Part shown: positions 1-5,797 of the stretch, piece by piece | How positions within the stretch are numbered: position 1 is the first letter of the stretch | How the letters are laid out: the number at the start of each line of letters is the position of its first letter | Assembly: GCA_900556515.1 (NCBI GenBank) | Contig: USPH01000075.1 | Coordinates: 1-6,768, forward strand | Origin: an uncultured Collinsella sp. | GTDB lineage: Bacteria > Actinomycetota > Coriobacteriia > Coriobacteriales > Coriobacteriaceae | Direction: 5' to 3' | Length of the DNA stretch: 6,768 bases | Position numbers and translations under genes: made by a program | The notes under the pieces: generated by a model | Seen by the model: the letters and a program-made list of their open reading frames with translations, nothing else | Told to the model about the DNA's origin: nothing | The model's database searches: none

Positions 1-41
1 TTCTAGCTTCGTCGGCAGCGTCAGATGTGTATAAGAGACAG
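1..41 (+). other. Illumina Nextera (Tn5) read-1 adapter, not genomic
   Basis: Positions 9-22 are the Nextera read-1 adapter stem and 23-41 are the 19-base Tn5 mosaic end (AGATGTGTATAAGAGACAG). Positions 1-8 (TTCTAGCT) sit where an i5 index belongs and match, from memory, index S515 of the Nextera XT v2 set. This stretch is a library artefact. Any reading frame starting here, such as one beginning MYKRQ, has a false N-terminus. Confidence 0.98.
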
Positions 42-212
42 GTTAAGGACCGTCTGGAAAACGGCTTGACGGTTCGCGAGGCCATGATTAAGCACAAGAT
101 TCCCAGCGAGTCTTCGGTCAAGGCTTGGTGCCGTCAGTACCGCGAGAGCGGTGAGTCCGCACTGGTCGATAAGCCGCGCGGTCGCAAGCCGCGCGTTAAA
201 AAGACGGAATAG
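42..212 (+). CDS. C-terminal fragment of a helix-turn-helix protein, transposase OrfA-like
   Basis: Fifty-six codons are visible, ending at TAG 210-212; the 5' part lies outside the insert. The visible protein reads as one helix-turn-helix unit (about residues 1-45: a short helix, then GLTVREAMIKHKIP, then SSVKAWCRQYRESGESAL) followed by a basic tail rich in Lys, Arg and Pro. The pattern 'GLTxREAxxKHxIP-x-SSVxxWxxxYRExGExxL' resembles the DNA-binding half of IS3/IS150-type OrfA proteins (InsJ-like). Many bacteria, including Coriobacteriia, also carry stand-alone proteins of this kind. It could therefore be the end of an IS OrfA or of a small domesticated regulator. No OrfB-like frame follows, which argues against an intact IS3-type element here. 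An intrinsic terminator begins 12 bases after the stop, so this is probably the native gene end. A regulatory link to the hydrogenase operon cannot be shown. Confidence 0.7.
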   Translation, partial: VKDRLENGLTVREAMIKHKIPSESSVKAWCRQYRESGESALVDKPRGRKPRVKKTE

Positions 213-224
213 CAAACGGGATGG

Positions 225-250
225 TGCGCCCACAAGGGCGCATTTTTCTT
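225..250 (+). terminator. Rho-independent terminator of the HTH gene
   Basis: A perfect 7-bp stem, TGCGCCC (225-231) with GGGCGCA (236-242), closes a 4-base ACAA loop and is followed at once by TTTTTCTT (243-250). It lies 12 bases past the TAG of the HTH gene. This separates that gene's transcript from the hydrogenase operon. Confidence 0.9.
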
Positions 251-440
251 GCCGCGCCAACTTTTTGGACCGGCGCGAGCCTGTCGGGACATCCTCCAAA
301 GTGGCCAATAAACCGCGCGCAGTGGCCCGCGCGCCTGTCGCTGCGATAGGGGAGCGTCGCCCCACTGCTCCAAAGCGGACGTGCCCTTACCCCGTACGCC
401 TAAAACTCCCCAGTTGACCGAAAACCTGCCGCCGCTGCTC
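251..440 (+). other. Intergenic region with several potential RNA hairpins
   Basis: No convincing gene on either strand. Several short complementary arms are present: CGCGCC 253-258 with GGCGCG 272-277; TTTGGA 264-269 with TCCAAA 295-300, enclosing GGC-GCGA-GCC (272-281) and TGT-CGGG-ACA (282-291); GCGCGC 315-320 with GCGCGC 329-334; GCAGTGG 319-325 with CCACTGC 362-368; and GGGG 349-352 with CCCC 360-363. Some are mutually exclusive. GC-rich DNA makes such pairings by chance, so this is only a possible structured region. If transcription of the operon starts near 460, as the -10-like TATAAC suggests, this stretch lies upstream of the mRNA and the hairpins would not be a leader. Confidence 0.3.
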
Positions 441-469
441 CTCAATTGAGCTATAACGTTAAACAATTG
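441..469. promoter_or_regulatory. Candidate promoter/operator of the ech operon
   Basis: Three palindromes lie side by side about 30-55 bases before the first ech codon: CTCAATTGAG (441-450), TAACGTTA (454-461) and CAATTG (464-469). The two CAATTG cores are centred 21 bases apart, close to two helical turns. A -10-like TATAAC (452-457) sits between them. No good -35 is found 16-18 bases upstream of it, and TTGACC (414-419) is too far away at 32 bases. A promoter needing an activator, or one masked by a repressor dimer, would fit; the regulator is unknown. Confidence 0.35.
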
Positions 470-483
470 CAGCGTTTTTGCAT

Positions 484-490
484 GGGGGAG
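484..490 (+). promoter_or_regulatory. Ribosome binding site of echAB
   Basis: GGGGGAG lies 7 bases before ATG 498-500. The nearby GTG at 490 and ATG at 493 are in another frame, so this site fixes 498 as the start. Confidence 0.8.
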
Positions 491-497
491 TGATGGT

Positions 498-3380
498 ATG
501 ACGCTACTGTATTTCCTTACCCTGTTTCCGCTGGTACCGGCACTGGGCATGCTGCTCGCGCGCGGTGATCGCGCCCGCGATGCGGTGGGGCTCATAGGTT
601 CCGGCATTATTATGGCGGTGACAGTTGTAGTCGCCGTCATGTTTTTTGGCGCGGGTCCGCAGAGCTTTGAGGTTGCCCCCGGCACCTCGTCTACGCTCTC
701 GATCATCATCTCCGCCATCGACGTGATCCTGTGCGACGTCATCCTGTACAACGCGCGCAAATTTAAGAGCACGCTCACCACGGTGCTCGGCGTAGTCCAG
801 TTGGTGGGCTCGCTCGCCTTTGCAGCCATGACGCTGCCCGCGACCGAAGCCATCACCGCAACCCCGCTCTACCTGGACTACATGAGCGTAATCATGGTCC
901 TCGCCGTCGGCATTGTCGGCAGCCTCATCTGCGTGTATGCCCTGGGATACATGAAGGACTTCCAGGCCCACGACGAGCACGAGGCTGCGCTGCGCGGGCA
1001 GACCGCGCCCGACCGTCGCCCGCAGTTCCTGGCGCTTATGTTCCTGTTCCTCTCGGCCATGTTCGTCATCGTGACGAGCGACAACCTTGAGTGGCTGTTC
1101 TGCGGCTGGGAAATCACCACCGTGTGCTCGTTCCTTATGATTGGCTATACGCGCACGCCCGAGGCCATCAAAAACGCCTTTACCCAGATCATCCTCAACA
1201 TGCTGGGCGGCATCGCGTTTTTGGCGGGCCTTATGTTTCTGCACCTCAACGGCATGCCGCTGACCATCTCGGGCATGATCGAGCTTTCCGGCGCCGGAAC
1301 CGCGCAATCCGCGCTGCTGGTGATGCCGGTCATCCTGTTGTCGCTCGCCGCACTCACCAAGGCCGCACAGATGCCGTTCCACACTTGGTTGCTGGGTGCC
1401 ATGGTTGCCCCCACGCCCACGAGCGCCCTGCTGCACTCGTCAACCATGGTCAAAGCCGGCGTGTTCCTGATGGTCAAGCTGAGCCCGCTCTATGCCATCT
1501 ATCCTGTGACCGGCTTTATGGTCACGAGTGTGGGTGCCATCACGTTTTTGCTCGCTGCCCTCATGGCCATCTCGCAGAGCAACGCCAAACGCGTGCTCGC
1601 GTACTCCACCATTTCCAACTTGGGCCTCATCAGTGCCTGCTTGGGTGTCGGCGCGCCCGAGGCCGTATGGGCGGCCATCTTCCTGATCCTGTTCCACACG
1701 GTGGCCAAGTCGCTGCTGTTCCTGTGCGTGGGCACGGCCGAGCATCATATCGGCAGCCGCGATATCGAGGACATGGACGGTATGTTTAGCCGCATGCCGC
1801 ACCTAACGCGTCTGATGATGCTGGGCATTATGGGCATGTTCGTGGCGCCGTTTGGCATGCTCGTGTCCAAGTGGGGCGCCCTGGTGGCGTTTGCGCAGAC
1901 CGGCAACGTGCTCATGATCATGGTGCTTGCCTTTGGCTCGGCCGCGACGTTCTTCTTCTGGGGTAAATGGCTTGCCAAGCTTTCGGGCGTCGACCCCACG
2001 GCTCAAAACGTTGAGGTCAATGTCCATAAGACCGAATGGATGGCCCTCAACACCATCGCCGCGCTGCTGATTCTTTGCTGCGTGGCGTTCCCGCTCATCT
2101 CGAGCGGCCTGGTGTCGCCTTACTTGGCCATGGTGTTTGGCCGCGTGCCATACGTTATTGGCAAGGACTCCATGTATCTGATGGTGGTTATCGTGGCGTT
2201 TGTCGCCGTGGTGCTGCTGACTTCATTCCGCGTGAGCAACAAACCGCACGTAAACGTATATCTTTCGGGCGTGGGAACCAACAATTACCGCCATTTCCGC
2301 GGCTCGATGGGACACGAGGTGAAGGCCGAAAAGCGCAATTGGTACTCGGAGGACGCCCTTGGCGAGAAGCGTATTGGCCCCGCGGGTAGCGTCGTGTGTT
2401 GCAGCATTATCTTGTTTGCGCTGCTGTGTTGCGCGTGGATTGGGCCCGAGAGACTTGCCATGAGCGCGCCCTCGGTGTTGCGCGGCAAGTATTTTGAAGG
2501 TTCGGGTGTCGTGGGCATTTTTATTGGCACCGTGGCGTTTGCCCTGTTGGCGCCGTTTGTGGGCGGCCTGATCGACGGCGTTGACCGCAAACTTTCGGCT
2601 CGCATGCAGGGCCGCGTGGGCCCGCGCCTGCTGCAGCCCTTCTACGACGTTGCCAAACTGCTGCGCAAGGCCCCTGCCAGCGTAAACACCATGGACGATA
2701 CCTATATGGCGTGCGCGCTCATCTTTACCGTCGTGGGCGGCGGCATCTTTGTGTCGGGCTCCAACACACTGCTGTGCGCTTTTATGGTGACGCTCGCCGC
2801 GATCTTTGTGGTGCTGGCGTCCGCCTCGACGCAAAGCCCGTTTGCGCAGGTCGGCGCCGATCGCGAGTTGCTGCAGGTTATGAGCTACGAGCCCGCCGTT
2901 CTGCTGATGAGCGTGGGCCTGTATCTCGCCACCGATAGCTTTGATTCCATCGCCGTAACCGGACAATCCGCGCCCATCGTCGTGTACAGTGCGCCCATTT
3001 TCCTCGCGCTGCTTGCGGTGCTCACCATCAAGCTGCGCAAGTCGCCGTTTGACCTTTCGTACTCGCATCACGCGCATCAGGAGATTGTCCAGGGCGTCGC
3101 CACCGAGATGAGCGGCGGCACGCTGGCCAAGATGACCCTTATGCACTGGTGCGAGACCGTGCTGTTTTTGATGTGGGTGGGCATGTTCTTTGTTTGGGAC
3201 AACCCGGTGAGCTGGGTCGTAGCCCTGGTCGTGATGGCCGCGACGTATTTTGTCGAGGTGCTGATCGATAACACCTTCGCACGCAGCACCTGGCGCAGCT
3301 GCTTTAAGCTCGGCTGGGGCGTGGCGCTGGTGTTTGGCCTGCTCAACCTTATGCCCATCCTCGTCGACGTGTTTATTTAG
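498..3380 (+). CDS. echAB: Ech-type hydrogenase membrane subunit, EchA-EchB fusion
   Basis: A 960-residue membrane protein that joins two subunits normally encoded separately. Residues 1 to about 650 are the antiporter-like EchA/NuoL type with many membrane helices. Key charged residues sit where the family has its proton path: E205 in WEITTVCSFLMIG, K288 in LTKAAQMPFHTWL, H313 and K319 in LLHSSTMVKAG, K364 in SNAKRVLAYS, and H400/K404 in FHTVAKSLLFL. Residues about 668-960 are the EchB/NuoH type, with GRVGPRLLQPFYDVAKLL (705-722), E790 and E798 near MSYEP, and SPFDL...HQEIVQG..TEMSGG (849-874). By family knowledge the EchA half conducts H+ or Na+ and the EchB half anchors the soluble arm and forms the coupling channel. 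A hydrophilic stretch (about 576-626) and a helix (about 630-648) precede the junction, as at the end of ordinary EchA proteins. A weak internal restart at Met655 (2460) cannot be excluded. First gene of the operon; its stop lies inside the ribosome binding site of echC. Confidence 0.9.
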   Translation: MTLLYFLTLFPLVPALGMLLARGDRARDAVGLIGSGIIMAVTVVVAVMFFGAGPQSFEVAPGTSSTLSIIISAIDVILCDVILYNARKFKSTLTTVLGVVQLVGSLAFAAMTLPATEAITATPLYLDYMSVIMVLAVGIVGSLICVYALGYMKDFQAHDEHEAALRGQTAPDRRPQFLALMFLFLSAMFVIVTSDNLEWLFCGWEITTVCSFLMIGYTRTPEAIKNAFTQIILNMLGGIAFLAGLMFLHLNGMPLTISGMIELSGAGTAQSALLVMPVILLSLAALTKAAQMPFHTWLLGAMVAPTPTSALLHSSTMVKAGVFLMVKLSPLYAIYPVTGFMVTSVGAITFLLAALMAISQSNAKRVLAYSTISNLGLISACLGVGAPEAVWAAIFLILFHTVAKSLLFLCVGTAEHHIGSRDIEDMDGMFSRMPHLTRLMMLGIMGMFVAPFGMLVSKWGALVAFAQTGNVLMIMVLAFGSAATFFFWGKWLAKLSGVDPTAQNVEVNVHKTEWMALNTIAALLILCCVAFPLISSGLVSPYLAMVFGRVPYVIGKDSMYLMVVIVAFVAVVLLTSFRVSNKPHVNVYLSGVGTNNYRHFRGSMGHEVKAEKRNWYSEDALGEKRIGPAGSVVCCSIILFALLCCAWIGPERLAMSAPSVLRGKYFEGSGVVGIFIGTVAFALLAPFVGGLIDGVDRKLSARMQGRVGPRLLQPFYDVAKLLRKAPASVNTMDDTYMACALIFTVVGGGIFVSGSNTLLCAFMVTLAAIFVVLASASTQSPFAQVGADRELLQVMSYEPAVLLMSVGLYLATDSFDSIAVTGQSAPIVVYSAPIFLALLAVLTIKLRKSPFDLSYSHHAHQEIVQGVATEMSGGTLAKMTLMHWCETVLFLMWVGMFFVWDNPVSWVVALVVMAATYFVEVLIDNTFARSTWRSCFKLGWGVALVFGLLNLMPILVDVFI

Positions 3381-3384
3381 GAGG
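3379..3384 (+). promoter_or_regulatory. Ribosome binding site of echC, overlapping the echAB stop
   Basis: AGGAGG shares its first two bases with the TAG of echAB (3378-3380) and lies 8 bases before ATG 3393. The arrangement favours translational coupling. It also supports ATG 3393 over the later in-frame ATG four codons downstream. Confidence 0.85.
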
Positions 3385-3392
3385 CGGCATCC

Positions 3393-3977
3393 ATGGATCA
3401 TAAAATGTCGCGCTCGCCGTGGGTTATTCATTACGACGGCTCGAGCTGCAACGGATGCGATATCGAGGTGCTGGCCTCGCTCACGCCACTGTTCGATGCG
3501 GAGCGCTTTGGCGTGGTCAACACCGGCAACCCCAAGCATGCGGATATCTTTTTGGTGACGGGGTCGGTCAATGCCCAGAACCTGCCCGTCGTGCGTCAGA
3601 TTTACAACCAGATGCTCGAGCCCAAGTGCGTGGTGGCGTGCGGCATCTGCGCGTGCTCGGGTGGCGTGTTCCGCGATGCCTACAACGTGATCGGCGGCGT
3701 GGACCGCGCGATTCCCGTGGACGTGTACGCGCCCGGGTGCGCCATTCGCCCCGAGACGGTGATCGATGCCATCGTGGAGGCGTGCGGCATCCTGGACCAG
3801 AAGGAGGCCGTGATGCGCGCCGGTGGCGACCCGCTCACCGTGGGCGGCGCCGCTACCTGGGACGGTGGCGTTGAGCTGGGCGAGGACGGGTTTGTGGCAG
3901 CTGCGGGGGCCGGCGACACGCCCGCCGCTGGCGACGCGCCTGCTGGGACGTCCGCCGCTGCAAAGGAGGCCGAGTAA
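3393..3977 (+). CDS. echC: Ech-type [NiFe] hydrogenase small subunit (NuoB-like)
   Basis: A 194-residue soluble protein of the NuoB/EchC family, which binds the [4Fe-4S] cluster next to the Ni-Fe site and passes electrons to EchE. The expected ligands are C19 and C22 (SSCNGCDIE), C86 in the GxCxxSGG motif (ACGICACSGG, 82-91) and C116 in APGCAIRP. Two further cysteines, C83 and C88, flank C86. No twin-arginine signal is present, as expected for a cytoplasm-facing group 4 enzyme. The conserved fold ends near residue 140. About 50 extra residues rich in Gly, Ala, Asp and Pro follow, including a tandem GDTPAA/GDAPAG repeat; the family is usually close to 150 residues from memory. Start chosen by the AGGAGG at 3379. 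Its TAA overlaps the echD ATG by one base. Confidence 0.93.
   Translation: MDHKMSRSPWVIHYDGSSCNGCDIEVLASLTPLFDAERFGVVNTGNPKHADIFLVTGSVNAQNLPVVRQIYNQMLEPKCVVACGICACSGGVFRDAYNVIGGVDRAIPVDVYAPGCAIRPETVIDAIVEACGILDQKEAVMRAGGDPLTVGGAATWDGGVELGEDGFVAAAGAGDTPAAGDAPAGTSAAAKEAE
3912..3947 (+). repeat. Imperfect 18-bp tandem repeat in the echC tail
   Basis: Bases 3912-3929 and 3930-3947 both start GGCGAC and encode GDTPAA and GDAPAG (residues 174-185 of EchC). Differences are mostly at third codon positions, so the peptide pattern is better kept than the DNA. The repeat lies in the low-complexity tail beyond the conserved fold. Confidence 0.6.
3962..3969 (+). promoter_or_regulatory. Ribosome binding site of echD inside echC
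   Basis: AAAGGAGG within the last codons of echC lies 7 bases before ATG 3977. The final A of the echC TAA is the first A of this ATG, a stop-start overlap typical of coupled translation. Confidence 0.85.
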
Positions 3978-4696
3978 TGCAAAAGGCTATCTATACCACC
4001 GTCGGGATCGACGAGCTCCTGTCGCATGTCCAGGCGCTTAAGGGCGTCGGTGCGCGCTTTGTGCAAATGCACGCTGAGCGCAACGTCGACGACGGCTCGT
4101 ATCGCTTGGTCTATACGTTTATCAACGTTCATGCTGCTCAGGAGCATATTGCGCAGGACGGCAGCCATGCGATTGAGAACCTGGTAGTCGAGGGAATCGA
4201 CCGGTGCCAGGAGATTCCGTCCATCAGCTCGTATTATCCGGCGGTATTCCCGTTTGAAAATGAGGTCCACGACCTGTTTGGTCTTGCCATTACCGACATG
4301 CAGATCGACTTTAAGGGCTTTTTCTACCAGGTCTCGACTGCCGAGCCCATGAGCGTTATCACGCCCGAGGTGAAGGCCGCGCGTGAGAAGGCCATGAAGG
4401 TCCGCGCGGCGGCCGAGGCCAAGGCGCGCAAGGCCGCTGCCGAGAAGGCCGCCGCGGCTGCGGCTGCTGCAGGGGAGGGCGCCGCGGGTGTCGGCGATGC
4501 TGCGAGCGTTGCTGCCGTCCAGCCCGCTGCGGCTGCCGGCTCCGATACTCAGCACGATGAGGCTGCTGCGAAGGCCGCGCTCAAGGCCGCCGAGATGGAG
4601 GCAAAGCTCGCCGCCATGGATCCCGAGAAAGCGGCCAAGGTCCGCGCGGCGCTTGCCGCCAAGGCCGCCCGCGACAAGCAGAAAAAGGAGGCGTAA
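3977..4696 (+). CDS. echD: Ech-type hydrogenase NuoC-like subunit with a long Ala/Lys-rich tail
   Basis: A 239-residue protein. Residues 1 to about 125 are the NuoC/EchD domain, which by family knowledge is a soluble scaffold beside the large subunit. Its signature is the 30-kDa subunit motif YPAVFPFENEVHDLFGL (87-103) with E94, E96, D99 and G102. Residues about 126-239 are an extension built almost only of Ala, Lys, Glu, Arg and Gly, including a run of nine alanines (158-165 region). It has two helical blocks (about 130-165 and 193-239) separated by a Gly/Ala/Val linker. The peptide KVRAA...AKA..K recurs at 141 and 221. No similar tail is expected in ordinary EchD, which is about 110-130 residues from memory. 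The tail may form a charged helix or coiled coil; its role is unknown. Lies between echC (1-base overlap) and echE (5-base gap). Confidence 0.88.
   Translation: MQKAIYTTVGIDELLSHVQALKGVGARFVQMHAERNVDDGSYRLVYTFINVHAAQEHIAQDGSHAIENLVVEGIDRCQEIPSISSYYPAVFPFENEVHDLFGLAITDMQIDFKGFFYQVSTAEPMSVITPEVKAAREKAMKVRAAAEAKARKAAAEKAAAAAAAAGEGAAGVGDAASVAAVQPAAAAGSDTQHDEAAAKAALKAAEMEAKLAAMDPEKAAKVRAALAAKAARDKQKKEA
4397..4411 (+). repeat. 15-bp direct repeat, copy 1 (echD tail)
   Basis: AAGGTCCGCGCGGCG recurs exactly at 4637-4651, 240 bases on and in the same codon frame, encoding KVRAA both times. It suggests the two helical blocks of the EchD tail arose by internal duplication, though biased codon use could also produce it. 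Confidence 0.6.
4637..4651 (+). repeat. 15-bp direct repeat, copy 2 (echD tail)
   Basis: Exact copy of the sequence at 4397-4411, in the same reading frame of echD. Confidence 0.6.
4685..4691 (+). promoter_or_regulatory. Ribosome binding site of echE
   Basis: AAGGAGG in the last codons of echD lies 10 bases before ATG 4702. The spacing is slightly long but the match is full; no better-placed in-frame start exists nearby. Confidence 0.75.
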
Positions 4697-4701
4697 GGTC
4701 C

Positions 4702-5790
4702 ATGGCACATCGCTCCGTCATTCCGTTTGGCCCGCAGCACCCGGTGCTGCCCGAGCCGCTTCATCTGGACCTGGTGATCGAGGACGACCGCGTCATCGAG
4801 GCAATTCCGCAGATCGGCTTTGTGCACCGCGGACTCGAGAAGCTCACCGAAAAGCGCGACATGCACCAGTTTGGCTACATCGCCGAGCGCATCTGCGGCA
4901 TCTGCGCCGTGGGCCACAGCTATGGCTATGCCAGCGCCTGCGAGCGCATGCTCGGCATCGAGGTGCCCGGCCGCGTGCAGTATATCCGCACCATTCTGCA
5001 CGAGCTTTCGCGCATTCACTCGCATTTGCTGTGGCTTGGCCTGCTTGCCGATGCCTTTGGCTTTGAGGCGCTGTTCTATCGTTCGTGGACGCTGCGCGAG
5101 CAGATTCTCAAGATCTTTGAGAGCACTTGCGGCGGCCGCGTGATTCTGTCGATCAACGAGGTCGGCGGCCTTAAGCACGATATCGAGGATTCCGAGCTGG
5201 CGGGTATTGTCCAGACACTCGATGCCATGCGCCCCGACTACGAGGCCCTGGTGCATACGTTTTTGGACGACGACAGCTGTGGCGAGCGCCTGCATGGCGT
5301 GGGCGTGATCAGCAAGAAGGACGCGCTGGATCTGTCGATGGTCGGCCCGTTCGGCCGCGCCTCGGGCGTGGACTACGACGTGCGCATGTTTGGCGACGGT
5401 GCCTATGCGGATCTGGCTGCGTTTGAGCCCATCGTTGCCACCGACGGCGACTGCTATGCCCGCTGCCAGGTGCGTTGCGCCGAGGTCACGCAGGCTATGG
5501 ACATCATCAAGGAGCTTGTGGGCAAGATTCCGCACGACGGTATCGGCGGGCGCACCAAGCTCACGCCGGCCGACGGCGCGCGCGGCGAGGTTGTGATTGA
5601 GCAGCCGCGCGGCGAGGCGTATTACTATGTGCGCGGCAACGGCACCAAGAACCTGGACCGTTTCCGCGTGCGCACGCCGACGTCGCAAAATCTGGCGGGT
5701 CTGACGCATGCGCTGCAGGGCGTGCTCATTGCCAACGTGCCCATGATTATCCTGACCATCGACCCCTGCATTAGCTGCACGGAAAGGTAG
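4702..5790 (+). CDS. echE: Ech-type [NiFe] hydrogenase large (catalytic) subunit
   Basis: A 362-residue protein of the NuoD/EchE family that carries the Ni-Fe site and reduces protons to H2 or the reverse. Both ligand pairs are intact: C65 and C68 in ERICGICAVGHS (62-73) and C356 and C359 in DPCISCTER (354-362). Respiratory complex I NuoD has lost these cysteines, so this is a true hydrogenase. Other conserved parts are GFVHRGLEKL (39-48) near the N-terminus and INEVGGLKHDIED in the middle. The chain ends three residues after C359, so there is no C-terminal extension of the sort that is clipped off in most [NiFe] large subunits. Ech and CooH enzymes are known for lacking it. The subunit sits in the cytoplasm on the membrane arm. 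It starts 5 bases after echD and is followed 7 bases later by echF. Confidence 0.95.
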   Translation: MAHRSVIPFGPQHPVLPEPLHLDLVIEDDRVIEAIPQIGFVHRGLEKLTEKRDMHQFGYIAERICGICAVGHSYGYASACERMLGIEVPGRVQYIRTILHELSRIHSHLLWLGLLADAFGFEALFYRSWTLREQILKIFESTCGGRVILSINEVGGLKHDIEDSELAGIVQTLDAMRPDYEALVHTFLDDDSCGERLHGVGVISKKDALDLSMVGPFGRASGVDYDVRMFGDGAYADLAAFEPIVATDGDCYARCQVRCAEVTQAMDIIKELVGKIPHDGIGGRTKLTPADGARGEVVIEQPRGEAYYYVRGNGTKNLDRFRVRTPTSQNLAGLTHALQGVLIANVPMIILTIDPCISCTER

Positions 5791-5797
5791 GCGCGGC

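Noticed and set aside
414..457. TTGACC (414) with TATAAC (452) as a standard promoter
   Set aside because: The spacing is 32 bases; sigma-70 promoters need about 17.
21..856. Minus-strand frames over the intergenic region and the start of echAB
   Set aside because: Low-information composition, one runs into the adapter, and they cross the intrinsic terminator and the echAB start.
2223..3539. 438-codon open frame on the minus strand opposite echAB
   Set aside because: Composition is that of a high-GC shadow frame (rich in His, Arg, Gln, Ala, no domain), and the opposite strand encodes a clear conserved protein.
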